Source: Geosiphon pyriformis (taxonomy: Eukaryota; Glomeromycota; Glomeromycetes; Archaeosporales; Geosiphonaceae). Taken from it: DNA of 45,177 bases. The notes under the pieces are model-generated. The model had not been told where the DNA came from. It ran no database searches and saw only the letters and a program-made list of their open reading frames with translations. The translations under genes were made by a program, and so were the position numbers. Of this stretch, positions 1 to 10,900 are shown one piece after another; the first letter of the stretch is position 1, and every line of letters starts with the position of its first letter. The stretch spans positions 1,241,924-1,287,100 of the forward strand of contig JAAOMT010000009.1 in assembly GCA_016748015.1 (NCBI GenBank), in the 5' to 3' direction.

Positions 1-692
1 TATTTAATTATTTAATTTTATACTTAAAACTATATTAAAATATATATATATATTATAAATTAATAATTATGTATTTGTTATTATTGGTAGTTTTTTTGTT
101 GTATTATTTAAAGATATATTATAATTATTTAATACCATAAAAAGTTCTACTGTAAATTTTGTTTTAAAATTATTTTGTTTGTGTTTTATATTTAATTAAT
201 AATATTTTATTTAAAATAATTATATAAATTATATTTAATTTAAAACACTAAATTGTTGTATTGTATTAAATAATAATTGAACTTTACTTATTTAATAAAA
301 AAGAGTTATTTTATTAATTAAATAATAATTTCTAATAATTTTTTTTTGTTAATAATAATTTCGAATTTATTATTTATATATTGTTGTTAAAATTTTGATA
401 AATATGATATATTTTTCAAATGGTTTAAAAAAAATACTATTATTTAGTTTAAGTTATAAAAAATTTTCAAAGCTTTTTTTAAAGTATAAAACTTAATAAT
501 AAAGTGGTTTAATTCTATTAAGTTTACAAATTAATTTTTTTTTAAACAATAACAATATTATTTATTTTAAATCAAAAAAATTCGTTTTTTATAAATTTAA
601 ATTTTTATTTTAAGTATAAAAATTATTAATATATTAAATATTTTTGACTTAATAGTTTAATTTGTAATTTTGGTAAATTTCAAATAATTTTT
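1..692. repeat. Outer left arm of large inverted repeat
   Basis: AT-rich sequence without a supported gene. Read by eye it matches the reverse complement of 42393-43085 almost base for base, including the run near position 40 (ATATATATATAT) and the block around 601-680. Base 1 pairs with 43085, so the arm may continue beyond the window's left edge. The segment ends at the target-site copy ATAATTTTT (684-692) of LINE L1. It may be relic transposon sequence, but I see no recognisable protein. Confidence 0.9.
684..692. repeat. Target-site duplication of LINE L1, left copy
   Basis: ATAATTTTT occurs here and at 3032-3040, directly outside the two ends of L1. The other arm (reverse complement of 42393-42401) carries it once, uninterrupted, so the empty site is preserved within the same window. 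Confidence 0.85.
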
Positions 693-3031
693 TTTTATTT
701 TTTTATTTTTTATTAACGTTTTAACAAAGTGTGTCCAAACACTATTTAATACACTGTACCACTATAGAATTACAAATTAGATGTGTTTCACGCTCTTTCT
801 ACATGTGACCAACCACCCAAGTCAGTTAAAACACCAACTAAGCTGAATTAAAAGAAGCTGAGAGAAAACTCAGCTTACCAAGTCTTTCAATAATACCATT
901 CAAATTTCTAGAATCAAAAATAAACTCACTAAAAAACAATCTAGTTTTTTTACTACTACTTTTAACTTTAGGACCACACATTTGCTACAAAGCAACTGCA
1001 CAGTCAATTGTGTTTTCACTCAATAGAGAAGTTTTGGCAGCACCAATATTATCTTCATCAAGATTATCAAACTTCACCTCAGTCTTAAGACTGGCAAAAT
1101 TTTTAGACACACCAATCAAAAGTTCAGTAAAATCCTTGGAGGCATTACACATAGTCAAAAGATCTTTCTCGACCTTCAGAGTCTTGGCAACATTGTCATT
1201 CAGAAGAGTAGTAACCAAAACAATCAAAGAACCAATTGGCTCAATGACAGACTTAACTAAAGTGGACAGATCTGAAATTTGTTTTTTCATAGAATCTAAC
1301 CTAAGCTTAACAGCAGAGTCAACAACAAAAACAGCAAAAGATGCAGCAAATGGAGAAGCCAGTAAAACAAAAGCCACCAAAGGAGAAAATTCAGAAGCAG
1401 CTGGAGGAGCAGAAGCTTTAGCATAAAAAACACTACCTACAAAATGTGCATTGAATACTTTGGGAGTCTTGAGAGAAGAAGACAAAGACATTTTACAATT
1501 AACAGTCAGATGACCAGCCTTTTGACATCTAAAGCAGCACTGATAACCAGAAGTTTCTCACCAAATATGGCACTTTCTCAGTGTACCAGTTTTGACAACA
1601 ACAAGATTCAAATCTGCTTAAAAGCCAAATATAACCAAAGCAAAGTGGAAACGACAACCAAAATCAGAAAACCAAAGAATGAAACAAGTCCAATCACCAA
1701 CTTAAGAAATCATGTTACTGATTTTAAAGGCAGTGCAGCCAGAAAGAAGATTAACCAACTTGGCCCTGAACTAATCATGAAACAAAATTGTCTCATTTTG
1801 ATTGGTAAGGAGAAGAATATAAACACTATCCTTGCCCACCAAAATTGACCAGTGAGTAAGAGCAGAGGCAGCAGCATTTAATTCCTTAAAATAAACAACC
1901 ACATATTGCCAAACACCAACAGACTTCAACACAACACGAGAAACTTTACCAAAAACCTCAAGAGCTGACTTAATATCAACAGTGAACATACCCAAAAGCA
2001 TATTGCATAGTGCAACAGCAGCAGGAGAAAAACCAGACTCAGAAACCACCAAAGACTTAGCAATTTTAAGAGTGACAAGATGAACAGAGCTTGTAAGCTC
2101 AACCAGAAACACAGCTTTCAAAAACACTTGAGAAGCAAACTCCACACAAAACAGCTTTACATTGTCTTTTGACACTGACTTTGCATCCAAAAAACCATGT
2201 ACTAACTGAAAAACAGTCTTAACATGAGCCAATTTGATCTTAAACATAGCACCAGACACCTAGAGTGGAGGCTACCCATCCAGCAAACCTCTGATAACTA
2301 ACAATAATTTGCTAAGCACCACCAAAAGTAGCACCAGAAACTAGAGAGGGAGATGATTCAGTTTTTATTTGATCAGCCCAATTCTCAAGAACAGGTAACC
2401 CAATAGGATGAGATTGTTTTGCTTCTAAAACTGATGATGATCTATTGGAAAACACCATATTTGACAACACAGCCAGTAGTTAATCTTGGCCCATTTTGGA
2501 TGACGTGCTGAATGATACTATGAAGATCTCATCTAAGATCTCATTGGGAACTGTAAAGAAGTTCGGTGTAACAATAGCAGAGACAAACAACTGCTCCCAC
2601 TTTTCTGAACTTTTGGTCTTTTTGATTATTTTTTTTGAAGAAGTGTTAGCAGTACCAGATGTTGAAGCTATGGAGGGAAATACCAGCTTGTTAACTGGTC
2701 TAAAATTAAAAAATTTTGGGCTCTTTGAAGGGGTAGAGGCAACACTAGAACTAACCCAAGTGTGTTTTTTTGAGAGAACTTTAACTAGTGAAAGACCAGT
2801 CAAAGATAAGAAAGTTGATTCAGCAGCTACCAAAGGCAGCTTTTTATAATTACTGGGTAAAGGGAAGGCTTCTAAAATGTTTTGCCTAGTTGTTTTTACA
2901 ACAGAGAGAACACCTCTGATTGAAATTCTATTAGATATCTCAGGACAGATATCAAATACAGCTTTTTTTACTCTTTGCTCTGGTCATGGTCATAAAATTA
3001 AGAAAACAAAGAGTCAAATTTTTTTTTTTTT
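693..3031 (-). mobile_element. LINE L1: ORF1-only (HAL1-like) non-autonomous retrotransposon
   Basis: A 2.3-kb insertion flanked by the 9-bp duplication ATAATTTTT. In sense orientation it starts at 3031 with about 38 nt of leader (T-rich, then TTTGACTCTTTG), runs through one gag-like ORF1, and ends at 693 with a 3' tail (GGTCACATGTAGAAAG, then TTGGACACACTTTGTTAAAA) and an A-rich end. No endonuclease, RT or RNase H lies between the ORF1 stop and the tail. L2 has the same 5' end and the same layout, so this looks like a complete non-autonomous element rather than a truncated LINE. The related 3' tail in R1 and L4 suggests those LINEs supply the reverse transcriptase; that is inference from the known LINE/HAL1 relationship. 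Confidence 0.82.
985..2993 (-). pseudogene. Broken ORF1 (gag-like, CCHC knuckle) of L1
   Basis: ORF1 probably starts at the ATG at 2993-2991, the position matching the L2 start at 17863, giving MTMTRAKSKK. An extra A in the following A-run shifts frame. The readable pieces are 2480-2833, 1771-2259 and 985-1491. The middle piece ends in a region (SALTHWSILVGKDSV) that resembles the R1 ORF1 segment ARWSILIRKDAI, so the proteins are related. A CCHC zinc knuckle (CFRCQKAGHLTVNC, CX2CX4HX4C) lies near 1495-1537, followed by an Ala/Ser/Val-rich C-terminal part ending at the stop at 985. LINE ORF1 proteins of this type bind the element RNA. Several stops and at least two frame changes make this copy inactive. 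Confidence 0.78.
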
Positions 3032-3639
3032 ATAATTTTTAGTTAATAATATTAATAATTTTGTTTTGGTTTTTATTTGTTATTAATAATAATTATAATT
3101 TAATTTTTGATTCATAATATTATTTATAATTTTAAAGCTTTTTTATTATTTTTAATTATTAATTTTTACAAGTTTTGAAAAATTATTAATTAATTAAAAG
3201 TGTTTTTATTTACAATAAAAACTGATTTATTTTTTATAAATTTATTTTTTAAAGAATTAAAAATAATACTACTTTTAAAGTTGCTTTTAAGATTAATAAA
3301 ATTTTTAAAAAATATATTAACAATTAAATTAATAATATAATTAAATTGCTTTTATAAAATTTTTTTTAATTTTAATAAATATTTTAAATTAACTAAAAAA
3401 AAATTTTATAATTAATAATTAAATAATTTTAATATTTGTATTAATATTAACAATTAAAGTTTTTTATTAAATATAATATTCTATAAAATATTAATTTTAA
3501 ATTATAAAGATTATATAAAACTCTTTTTTTTGTATATTTATAACTATATTTAAAATAAAAAATTTGTAACTTTTTTATTTTTTAAAACAATTTATAATAT
3601 TTTAATTGATAAAATATTTTTTTTTTACAGCTGTTTAAA

Positions 3640-4400
3640 TAATTAAAAAACCCAAAACAGTCAAAAAACAACTTTTTTAAAATATTAAAAAGTTTGTTTT
3701 TGGTATTAATTTTGTTGTTTTAAAATTTGGGTTTTTTTATAGAAAATAAAACATTGAATTTTTCTGTTTTTTTTTGGTTTTATTGTTAATTTTTACTAAT
3801 TTTAAAAATAAAACAAGTTATATCTTTATATACAACTTTTTCTAATTAATTTAAGTTAATTAAATAAAAACCAAAAAAAAAAATTCTTTTTTTGTTTTTT
3901 AATAATACTGCTTTTAATAATACTTAAAAAACAATTGTTAATTATCAAAAAAATTTTAAATAAGTAGCTTTTATTTTTGTATCTAATGTTTTTTTAAACT
4001 TAAATTAACTTATATTAAAACTGTTTTTTAGTTTTTACATGATTTTATTAATATAAAATTTGGTTTTAAAAACAATATTAAGTTTTTTTTATATAAAATT
4101 TGTATTTTAAATTTTTTTAAAGACTATTTTGTTGGTTAAATTTGCTAAAACTTTTTTTTTTTAAAAAATTCTAAAGTGTAATTTTTGTATTTAATTTTGG
4201 TTTTGTTGTTATTATTGTTTTTTATAATATTTTTTTAGATTATTATTTTTAAAAATACTTTTAAGACCAAATTAATTAATTTTTTTTGGTTATATTTTTA
4301 ATAAATTGGGTTTTTAAATTAATAATTATATTTGTTTTATTTTTTATTTTTTTAATTATATTTAATACTTAAAATATATACTATAATTATTTTTAGATTT
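3640..4400 (+). pseudogene. Ancient relic of LINE ORF1 inside the left arm
   Basis: Plus-strand sequence around 4050-4160 aligns with the sense strand of L1 ORF1 (about 2090-2170): blocks such as AAAAACAATATTAAG, then TTTGTATTTTAAATTT, then TTGGTTAAATTTGCTAAAAC follow L1 with mostly C-to-T and G-to-A changes. Further upstream, 3830-3900 follows the L1 segment around 2370-2420. No reading frame survives. The same relic is on the minus strand of the right arm, so it predates the inverted duplication. Its orientation is opposite to L1-L4. The boundaries are approximate. Confidence 0.55.
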
Positions 4401-4420
4401 TAAAAATTTTAAATAGTATT

Positions 4421-4432
4421 ATTATTAAAATT
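4421..4432. repeat. Target-site duplication of LINE L2, left copy
   Basis: ATTATTAAAATT (12 bp) occurs here and at 17888-17899, just outside the two ends of L2. The right arm has it once (reverse complement of 34073-34084). Confidence 0.88.
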
Positions 4433-4563
4433 TTTTTTTATTAAAGTTTAATAAGCAAGGCCTAACTATTATCTAATACAATATGACTACATAAAGTCTT
4501 AAATTAAATATGGTTCACATATTTTCTATATGTAATTAGCTATTTAAGCCAACTCAGACTATA

Positions 4564-5310
4564 CTATATTGATGCATCAAAAGAAAACTTACTCAAAAAT
4601 AACATCTTTTGACTGACAAAAAACAAAGTAGTACTACAAAGAACCAATTCAACTAGCCATTTAGCTGTCTTTAAAGTATTAGTTTTAATATTAATAGATT
4701 CATGTTTCCAAAGAGACATCAAGTTAGAAAACACCTCATTATTCAAACCAACTGAGTGCTCTGAATTACCAGACATATCAATATCCTTTATATAGCACTT
4801 CTTTTTTAAAAAAACCACTTCTTTCTCCAACTTATCAACAATTTTACTAAAAAAACCCATATGCACCATAATTTTATTGACTTTAAGGCCAAACTTACTG
4901 CTTGAAACCAAATCTCCATTAATAAACTGTTCAAACAATTTGATCAAAAAACTAACTAGTTTAACAATAGACTTAATCAAAGCAGAAAGCTTGACCAAAT
5001 CAGACACCAAGAGATTATCAACAAATATAAAAGAAAAAATAGAAGCTGCCAAGGAAAAAAACTCAGAAGAAACCAGAGAAGCAAAAGCCTTTGCATAAAA
5101 AATACTACTCACAAAATATGGTTTAAACATCTTGGGAGTCTTGAGAGATAAAAGCAGAGTAACTTTGCAGTTCACAGCCAAATGGCATACTTCTTGACAC
5201 CTAAAGCAGTGCCAATAACCAGAAGTTTCCCACCAAATACAGTATTTCTTTAAGATACCAGTTTTGACAACTACAGAATTCAAATTAACTTGGGAACCAA
5301 ATATAACCAA
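4564..5310 (-). pseudogene. C-terminal half of L2 ORF1 with zinc knuckle
   Basis: An open stretch of 248 codons and the longest surviving part of L2 ORF1. Near its N terminus it reads TSGYWHCFRCQEVCHLAVNC, a CCHC knuckle (CX2CX4HX4C) at about residues 34-47, then the segment SLKTPKMFKPYFVSSIFYAK, which aligns with SLKTPKVFNAHFVGSVFYAK in L1. The rest is hydrophobic and Ser/Lys/Val-rich with heptad-like spacing (DLVKLSALIKSIVKL), compatible with a coiled coil. The protein should be an RNA-binding ORF1p. Upstream, 5366-5551 and 5700-6170 carry the preceding part with stops, and the N terminus lies beyond copy A at 17396-17863. Confidence 0.75.
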
Positions 5311-6171
5311 AGCAAACCAAAAACAATGACCAGAATCAGGTAAATGAGAAATAAAACAAGTCTGACTACCAATCTGAGATTATATTACTAATCTTAAAGA
5401 CAGTACAGCCAAAAAAGAGATTAACAAACTTGACCTTAAACTGATCACAAAACAAAATTGTCTCATTTTGATTGATAAGGAAAAGAATATGAATACTATT
5501 TTTGTTTACCAAAATTAACCAGTAAGTAAGAACAGAAGCAGCAACATTCAATTTTTTAAAGTAAACAACTACATATTGTCAAACACCAGCAAGCTTCAGC
5601 ATAACACAAGAAACTTTACCAAAAACTCCAAAAGCTGACTTAATATCAACAACAGACATATCCAAAGACACATCACGTAGCATAACAACAGCAGAAAAAG
5701 AACCAGACTCAGAAACCACCAAAGACTTGGCAATTTTAAGAGTGATAAGGTGAACAGAGCTTGTAAGCTCAACCAGAAATACAGTATCCAGAGAACTTTG
5801 GAAGACAAACTCAACACAGAAGAGTTTTATATTGTTCTTAAAAACAGATTTTGCACCTAAAAAACCATGTATAGACTAAAAAACAGCCTTAACATAAGCC
5901 AATTTGATCTTAAAAGTAGCACCAGGCATCAAAGTAAAGGCCATCTATTCAGCAAACTTTTGACAACTAATAATAGTTTCTCAGGCACTACTAGCAGCAG
6001 CACCAGAAACCAAAAAAGAAAATAATTCAGTTTTCATTTAGTTAGTCCAGTTCTTAAGAACAGATAACACCATAGAAGATAGTTGTTTTGCTTCTAAAAC
6101 CAGCAATGATCTGCCAGAAGACATCATATTTGGCAACACAGTCAGTAATTGATCTTAGTCTATTTTGAATG

Positions 6172-6175
6172 ATGT
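6172..6175. repeat. 4-bp target-site duplication of LTR copy A (ATGT)
   Basis: ATGT precedes the LTR terminus TGTTAC at 6176 and follows the other terminus at 17396-17399. Removing the element and one ATGT restores continuity with the homologous L1 sequence around 2495-2520 (GGATGACGTGC). Confidence 0.8.
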
Positions 6176-7013
6176 TGTTACAGGTAAATAATTGGGGTCT
6201 TAAGTCAAATCAAATCCATAACTTGGTGCTTAATGTTTTGCTTGATATCAGTTGTTAAAATGTTATGGATTTGAAGGTATCATTATCTGAAGGTTTTTTG
6301 TGGAGTTTTTTGTATAATAGACAGAGATTTAATAATTGTTTTTAGTAGCCTTCTGGAATCACAATTCCATCAAATTTTTTTCTTAGCATAGTGGCTGGTA
6401 ATCCTCCTAGTAAGCTATTTTCAAATTTATGAGTGTTCTATCCTTGTTTCATGAATCTTTTACTAATCTTTATGATGTGTGTATATTAGTACTTAATCCT
6501 TTAATCAATTAGTAAATAACAACAAAGAAAAGAAAATAAAAATAAAAAAAATAAGAAATAAGAAATAAGCCAAGACAATAATGGTTAGTATTCCATCAAT
6601 AGCCATAATCAAGAGCTATTGTTCTAGTATGGTTAAGTATTAATTACTATCAACATAAAGTGTTGATAGTGAAGAATAAATTTAAGATAGAGAATAATTA
6701 TTTATTGATATTTGTAAGTTGGAAGGTTGCTTAGATCAAATCTAAACTAAGAGATCTGTCTTTTTTTATTTCTAATACTACTGCTATATATACATAATTG
6801 AGATTTCTTAATTCCTCAATTTTTCACACCAAGAATTTTGGAATTCCTGGAATCCTGCAATTTCTTTGAGAGGAATCCTGAAATTTTAGAATTCTGTGAT
6901 TTTTTGTATGAGAATTCTGAAATTCCTGGAATTCTGAAATTCCATATTTACTATGGTTACTTCTAATTGGCTAATTTATGCTAATATATACTTCCTATAT
7001 TCTATGAGTAATA
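6176..7013 (-). repeat. 3' LTR of copy A
   Basis: Matches 16553-17395 over its whole length with transition differences. Plus-strand termini are TGTTAC and GTAATA, where the partner LTR ends in ATAACA. It contains the two stem-loops described separately, a T/A-rich run near 6540-6570 and a block of degenerate GAATTCC units (6830-6945). Confidence 0.92.
6597..6670. promoter_or_regulatory. Pair of stem-loops conserved in the LTR (copy A, 3' LTR)
   Basis: CAATAGC (6597-6603) pairs with GCTATTG (6615-6621), and ACTATCAACA (6646-6655) pairs with TGTTGATAGT (6661-6670) around a 5-nt loop. Both hairpins recur at the same positions in the other LTRs (16973-17046 and 27204-27277; degenerate near 30680-30750). 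They could act in transcript processing or R-region structure; the function is unknown. Confidence 0.6.
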
Positions 7014-7040
7014 TTATTTCTTCTTTTTTAATATTAAGTT
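7014..7040 (-). promoter_or_regulatory. Polypurine tract of copy A
   Basis: On the sense (minus) strand the sequence abutting the 3' LTR is AAAAAAGAAGAAATAA, a purine run in the position where plus-strand DNA priming occurs in LTR retrotransposons. Copy B has the corresponding AAAGAGGAGAGAATAA at 30295-30310. The polyprotein stop lies only a few codons upstream. Confidence 0.65.
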
Positions 7041-7114
7041 CTATTGAGATCTTCTAATTTTAATTTTCTATCTTTGAGTATTTCTTGAACTTCTTTTTCA
7101 AAAATTACTTGTGC

Positions 7115-7116
7115 TA
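7115..7116. repeat. TA target-site duplication of the TIR element
   Basis: TA occurs here and at 8372-8373. Copy B lacks the insertion and carries the uninterrupted site near 30200-30212 (GATAGCACAAATAATT). Confidence 0.75.
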
Positions 7117-8371
7117 TAATGCAAACTATTTATAGTCATCAAACAATTTATATAATTTTAAATTATATATAGTCTTCCAATTTTAATAATATTAAAAAAC
7201 TAAACTGTAAATATGATAGATTAAGTTCTTCTCTTTCACATTTATGGTTTAATTTTTTGAATTATATTATAATTTATAAAGTTATTAAAGTTTAAAATTA
7301 GCCACTTTTATTATTAATCTTTAATTTTTGGATGCTGATCAATCAGATTTTAGCCAATCAGCAATCATTAAAATTATATTACCATGTGATAAATCATCAA
7401 AGTATTATTATTTTCAAAAAAGCTTTCAATTAATATTAATCCAATCTTTAGATGGTCACTTTTTTATAAAGATATAATATCTTTCGGCCTGTATGTCTTT
7501 TGCTGATGACATGGCACCATTAACCATGAATATTTCATTCACACCACCACCATATTTGGTTGTTATTATTGGAACAGAAACCCAGATATCAATATTGTTT
7601 ACATTAGGCATCAAAGAAATCATAAAAGTACTATGAGCAATTGTCGAAGAATTTGGGAATGTCATTTGCACTCTATTTGTAATCTTGCATTATTATAATG
7701 TGAATACTTACTTTGAATTCACAAATAACCTTTCAATAACTATAATATTGCATTTCAAAGAATTGCTTGGATCTAAAAGATATATGAAATCCCCTGTAAT
7801 AAAAATTTCTGGTTAAATTTAATATTTGAATGATGAATTATACCAAAGAGAAATATAATGACTAAAATATCTATCGTGTATTTGACCGAATTATGATCTA
7901 GTTTTAGAATTGGTTTCTTAGGTTGTAAAAAAAATTTTAATTGTTGAATATTTCAACAACTTATTAGAATGTGATATATAATAACTTATCACAATAATCA
8001 AAAAACTTATATCAGTTGGTGTTAATTTAGGGGAATCAGATTGGAATTGAAAAATCTTTGGCTTTACCTTAATTGAGAAAACTGAAGTTGTCTTAAAGCC
8101 CATAACCTTAAATAGCTCTTTTTTGTTAGTGTTGTATATTTTTTAATGAGTTTGTTTTAATGCAAAAAATGTATAAAACATATTAGTTCAAGTAGATAAA
8201 ACTCAGATTTTTTTGTAAAAGGCTAATAAACTTCTTACTTATAAATAATATATTAAAAATACATGTATATTAACCAATAAAATTTAATTATATAAATAAA
8301 AACACATGAAGATCATCATTTAAAATTTCGGACTGATTTACATTTTTGATGATTATAAATGGTTTGCACTA
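7117..8371. mobile_element. TA-flanked TIR DNA transposon (Tc1/mariner-type ends), 1.26 kb
   Basis: The ends form 27-bp terminal inverted repeats. The left (7117-7143) starts TAATGCAAACTATTTATAG and the right, reverse-complemented (8345-8371), starts TAGTGCAAACCATTTATAA; both continue TCATCAAA. I count 24 of 27 matches, all three mismatches being transitions. A TA duplication flanks it and copy B has the empty site. TA duplication is typical of the Tc1/mariner superfamily; no DDE transposase is visible, so it is probably non-autonomous. It interrupts the C-terminal end of copy A's polyprotein and is therefore younger than copy A. Confidence 0.85.
7456..8103 (-). pseudogene. Intron-containing gene-like segment carried by the TIR element
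   Basis: I do not recognise the protein. On the minus strand there are three coding-like blocks. The first is from 8103 (MGFKTTSVFSIKVKPKIFQF...) to somewhere near 7990. The second is 7712-7793, preceded by a good acceptor (TTTTTATTACAG) and reading GDFIYLLDPSNS. The third is 7456-7672, containing WVSVPIITTKYGGGVNEIF and ending IKK before a TGA. Between blocks two and three is a 39-nt candidate intron (7673-7711) starting GTAAGT and ending AAATAG; removing it keeps the frame. Reading through the terminal TGA continues PSKDWI, so that stop may be a decayed CGA. It could be a captured host gene fragment or a remnant of an unfamiliar transposase. Confidence 0.45.
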
Positions 8372-9200
8372 TATTTTGTTTTGTAAGTTTTCAAATTGGG
8401 TATTGGTTATTTTTTCCATTTGGTTAATAATAATGGAGTTTATTTCTGAATTGAATAAGATTTCTGGTCGATCTTGAAATCTGGTATGTAGCCAATAAAT
8501 TGCTCTTGCTTGTGTGATCAAATTGTTCTTTCCCACAAATTGTTCCAGTTGTTGCAATATTGTTGTGTCAAATAATTATTTTGTTTTATTCGTATATAAG
8601 CTCTGGATGTTCAAGTGTCATTCCAAATAAAAGTAACAAAAGTTTTTTGGAAATTGTTGTATTTACCAATTCCAAGTTTCTATAGTTAACTCTTGGTATT
8701 GAATTACTTTTGGTTGTGTTTCTATTGCCAGTTTCATCTTTGCAATTATTTTATCAATCATGTTTTCTGTTTTTCTCCGTGTTTTATCTCATGTTTTTTT
8801 TCTGGTGTTTATGTATCTGATAGTTTGTTGGTTGATTGTAATTTCCATTTTTTGTTGTTGTATTAATTGAAAAAATTGTTGTGCTAGTAAGTGAATGCTG
8901 TTAATAATTTTTATTTTCTGTTGTCTTTTGTCACATATATTATGTCTTTATATACTCCTTAGTTGTTTGATTTTACATGTTTAGTTCAATAATTATGATT
9001 GGTTTCAGATCTTATGGAATCTTATTTGGTTGGACTAGTATTCTTTGTACTCCTAATTGAAGAATATTACTGGTAGATGATGATGCTATATGGTGATATT
9101 GTTTTAGTTGATCATCATGTGCTGCTTTGGTTAAAATTTTGTTGTTCAACCTTAATTTATAAGCTCCATTTCTGAGAATTTTTTCTATGTGAAATGGTCT
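8372..9200 (-). pseudogene. Copy A polyprotein, region C-terminal to integrase
   Basis: A decayed reading frame downstream of the integrase C-terminal module. The clearest part is 8369-8557 (MQQLEQFVGKNNLITQARAI, then YWLHTRFQDRPEILFNSE), matched in copy B at 30010-30200. Across the TIR element the frame resumes at about 7030-7110 (EVQEILKDRKLKLEDLN) and ends just before the polypurine tract. The family's polyprotein therefore extends about 250-300 residues beyond integrase. I cannot assign a domain to it; it might be a late structural or regulatory product. Confidence 0.55.
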
Positions 9201-9203
9201 GTC

Positions 9204-10240
9204 CTATTTGGAGTCAAATTTTCCACTCCATTGTTTTTTCACTTTGATATAATGTAGAAGTACTTTGTCTCCAATCTTGAATTTAACTGGTTTCTCTGAT
9301 AGTTGGTTATCATATCTTTTTTTTTGTTTTTCTTGTGACTTTTGTATATTATCAGCTACTCTTTGCTGTGTGTTTTCTAGTGTCTTCATTAAGTCATATG
9401 TTCTTTTCAACAATGTTTTTTGAAAATTTTCTTCTGTTATTGGTTCTGTTAGATATGTCTTGACTTCTATTTCAACTGGTAATATTGCTATTCTACCATA
9501 TACTAATTCGAATGGTGTTGTTTGTGTAGTGTCTTGCTTTATTGTCTAATAAGCAAATAATACTGATGGTATAATCAAATCTCATTTGTTCTGGTTTTTT
9601 TGGCTGATTTTGGCAATGACTTCTCACAATGTTCTGTTAAATCTTTTAACTAATCCATTTGTTTGTGGATGGTATAGTGATGATAATGGTCTTTTTATCC
9701 CAAATTTTTGACTTAATTCTATCAATGTTCTATTCACAAAGTGAGTTCCTTGATCTAATAATAGTTCTTTTGGACATCTATGTTAGCAGATTAAATCTTG
9801 ATAAATGAATTTGGCAATAAATTCTGCATCTGCTCTTTGAATGGCTTTTGCTTCTGGCCATTTTGTAAGATAATTCATGGCTACTGTAATATATTTGTTG
9901 CCTTTGCTGGTGATTGTTAATGGTCTGACTAAGTCAATTCCAATGCAGTCAAATGATTGGCCCACTTTAATTGGTCTTAATGGTTCACTGGGTTTTGTTC
10001 TTCCTCTTCTCTAACAAGCATTACAATTTTAAACATATTGGATGATGTTTGAATATATTGATAGCCAATAGTATTTTTTTCTGGTTCTTTCTATGATTGC
10101 TTCTTTATGGAAATGTCTTGCTGTTGGATTTAAGTGTATGTTGAACAATATTGTCTCTTTTTCTGGTTCTGTGATTACTCTGATTGGTTGATTTGGATTC
10201 TTTCTGTTTTTCTGGTAAAGTATATTTTGGTGATTAATAA
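9204..10240 (-). pseudogene. Integrase of copy A
   Basis: In sense order there is an H2C2-type zinc region (about 10000-10150, with HFHKEAI and CNAC), then the DDE core: FDCIGIDLV carries the first Asp and LLLDQGTHFVN the second. The position of the catalytic Glu reads NGLVKRFNR, where the family usually has VERFNR, so Glu is replaced by Lys. Premature stops follow ...DLIC, in RTL*EVIAK and in NK*DLIIPS; copy B has stops at the same three places. The C-terminal module has FKIGDKVLLHYIKVKKQWSG, resembling the GPY/F-type region of Ty3/gypsy integrases, ending near 9130. The enzyme inserted element cDNA with a 4-bp stagger, judging from the duplications. Confidence 0.85.
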
Positions 10241-10449
10241 AATATTTTGATTATTGTTTTTTGTTGTTTTGTTTCTTTTGAGATAATTTCTTCTTGAACA
10301 ATTGAGTATTTATATAATGTTGAAGTTGTTGGTATTTTTGTATATTTATTTTTTGTTATATTTTTGGGTTGAAATGTTTTTAAATTTGTCTTATTTGTGA
10401 CAATCTGTTAGCATTTCCATTTTCTTTTCCTTTTTTGTAATGTATTGTA

Positions 10450-10900
10450 TAATTAAATAGTGAAAGTTCTATTTTTTATTTGGCATAGTAATTGTCTCCA
10501 AATTTTTGCTTTTGAATTGAAGTCAATCCTTTATGATCCATGTACACATTAAACTTTTGACTCAAGTATTCTTTTCATTTAATGACAGTCCAATAGATAG
10601 CTAAGTGTCCCAGTGCTGGAGTTCCATAGTTTTTTTTAGCTAGACTTAAGCTTTTATTGGTGTAAGCTACTGGATGTTCTCATCCATCTGGTTTTTTCTG
10701 AAATAATACTGCTCCCAATATTTGGCCTAATGCATTGGTGATAATGATGAATGATTTGCTATAATCTGAATATATCAACATTAGAGCTTGAATAAGCTTT
10801 CTTCTCAGTGTGTCAAATGCTTCTTGTTGAGCTTCTGTCTATTCATACTTTACATTCTTAGTTTGTAAATAATAGAGTGGCTGGGCCAGTTTAGAAAAAT
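10450..10900 (-). pseudogene. RNase H domain of copy A
   Basis: Sense translation reads IIITNALGQILGAVLFQKK (family pattern TDAS..G.GAVL.Q; the catalytic Asp is Asn here), EHPVAYTNKSLS, and NVYMDHKGLTSI (the DH.. motif). It follows RT and precedes integrase, as expected of Ty3/gypsy. Several stops interrupt it. Its role was removal of the RNA strand during reverse transcription. Confidence 0.78.

Larger units (their letters stand above)
3032..4432. repeat. Inner left arm of large inverted repeat
   Basis: Very AT-rich. 3032-3148 matches the reverse complement of about 42283-42401, and 3149-4432 matches the reverse complement of 34073-35771. In an 88-base stretch from about 3154 I counted three differences, all transitions. 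The two right-hand pieces are separated only by LINE R1, so the left arm preserves the pre-insertion site of R1, and the right arm preserves the empty sites of L1 and L2. The segment ends with ATTATTAAAATT, the left target-site copy of L2. Confidence 0.9.

Noticed and set aside
1010-1426. 138-codon plus-strand open frame
   Set aside because: Shadow of the L1 ORF1 C-terminal piece (985-1491, minus), which aligns with L2 ORF1.
2496-2849. 117-codon plus-strand open frame
   Set aside because: Antisense to the conserved N-terminal part of L1 ORF1 shared with L2.
7456-8103. Calling the TIR element's gene a Tc1/mariner transposase
   Set aside because: No DDE/DDD signature or helix-turn-helix could be recognised, so no function was assigned.
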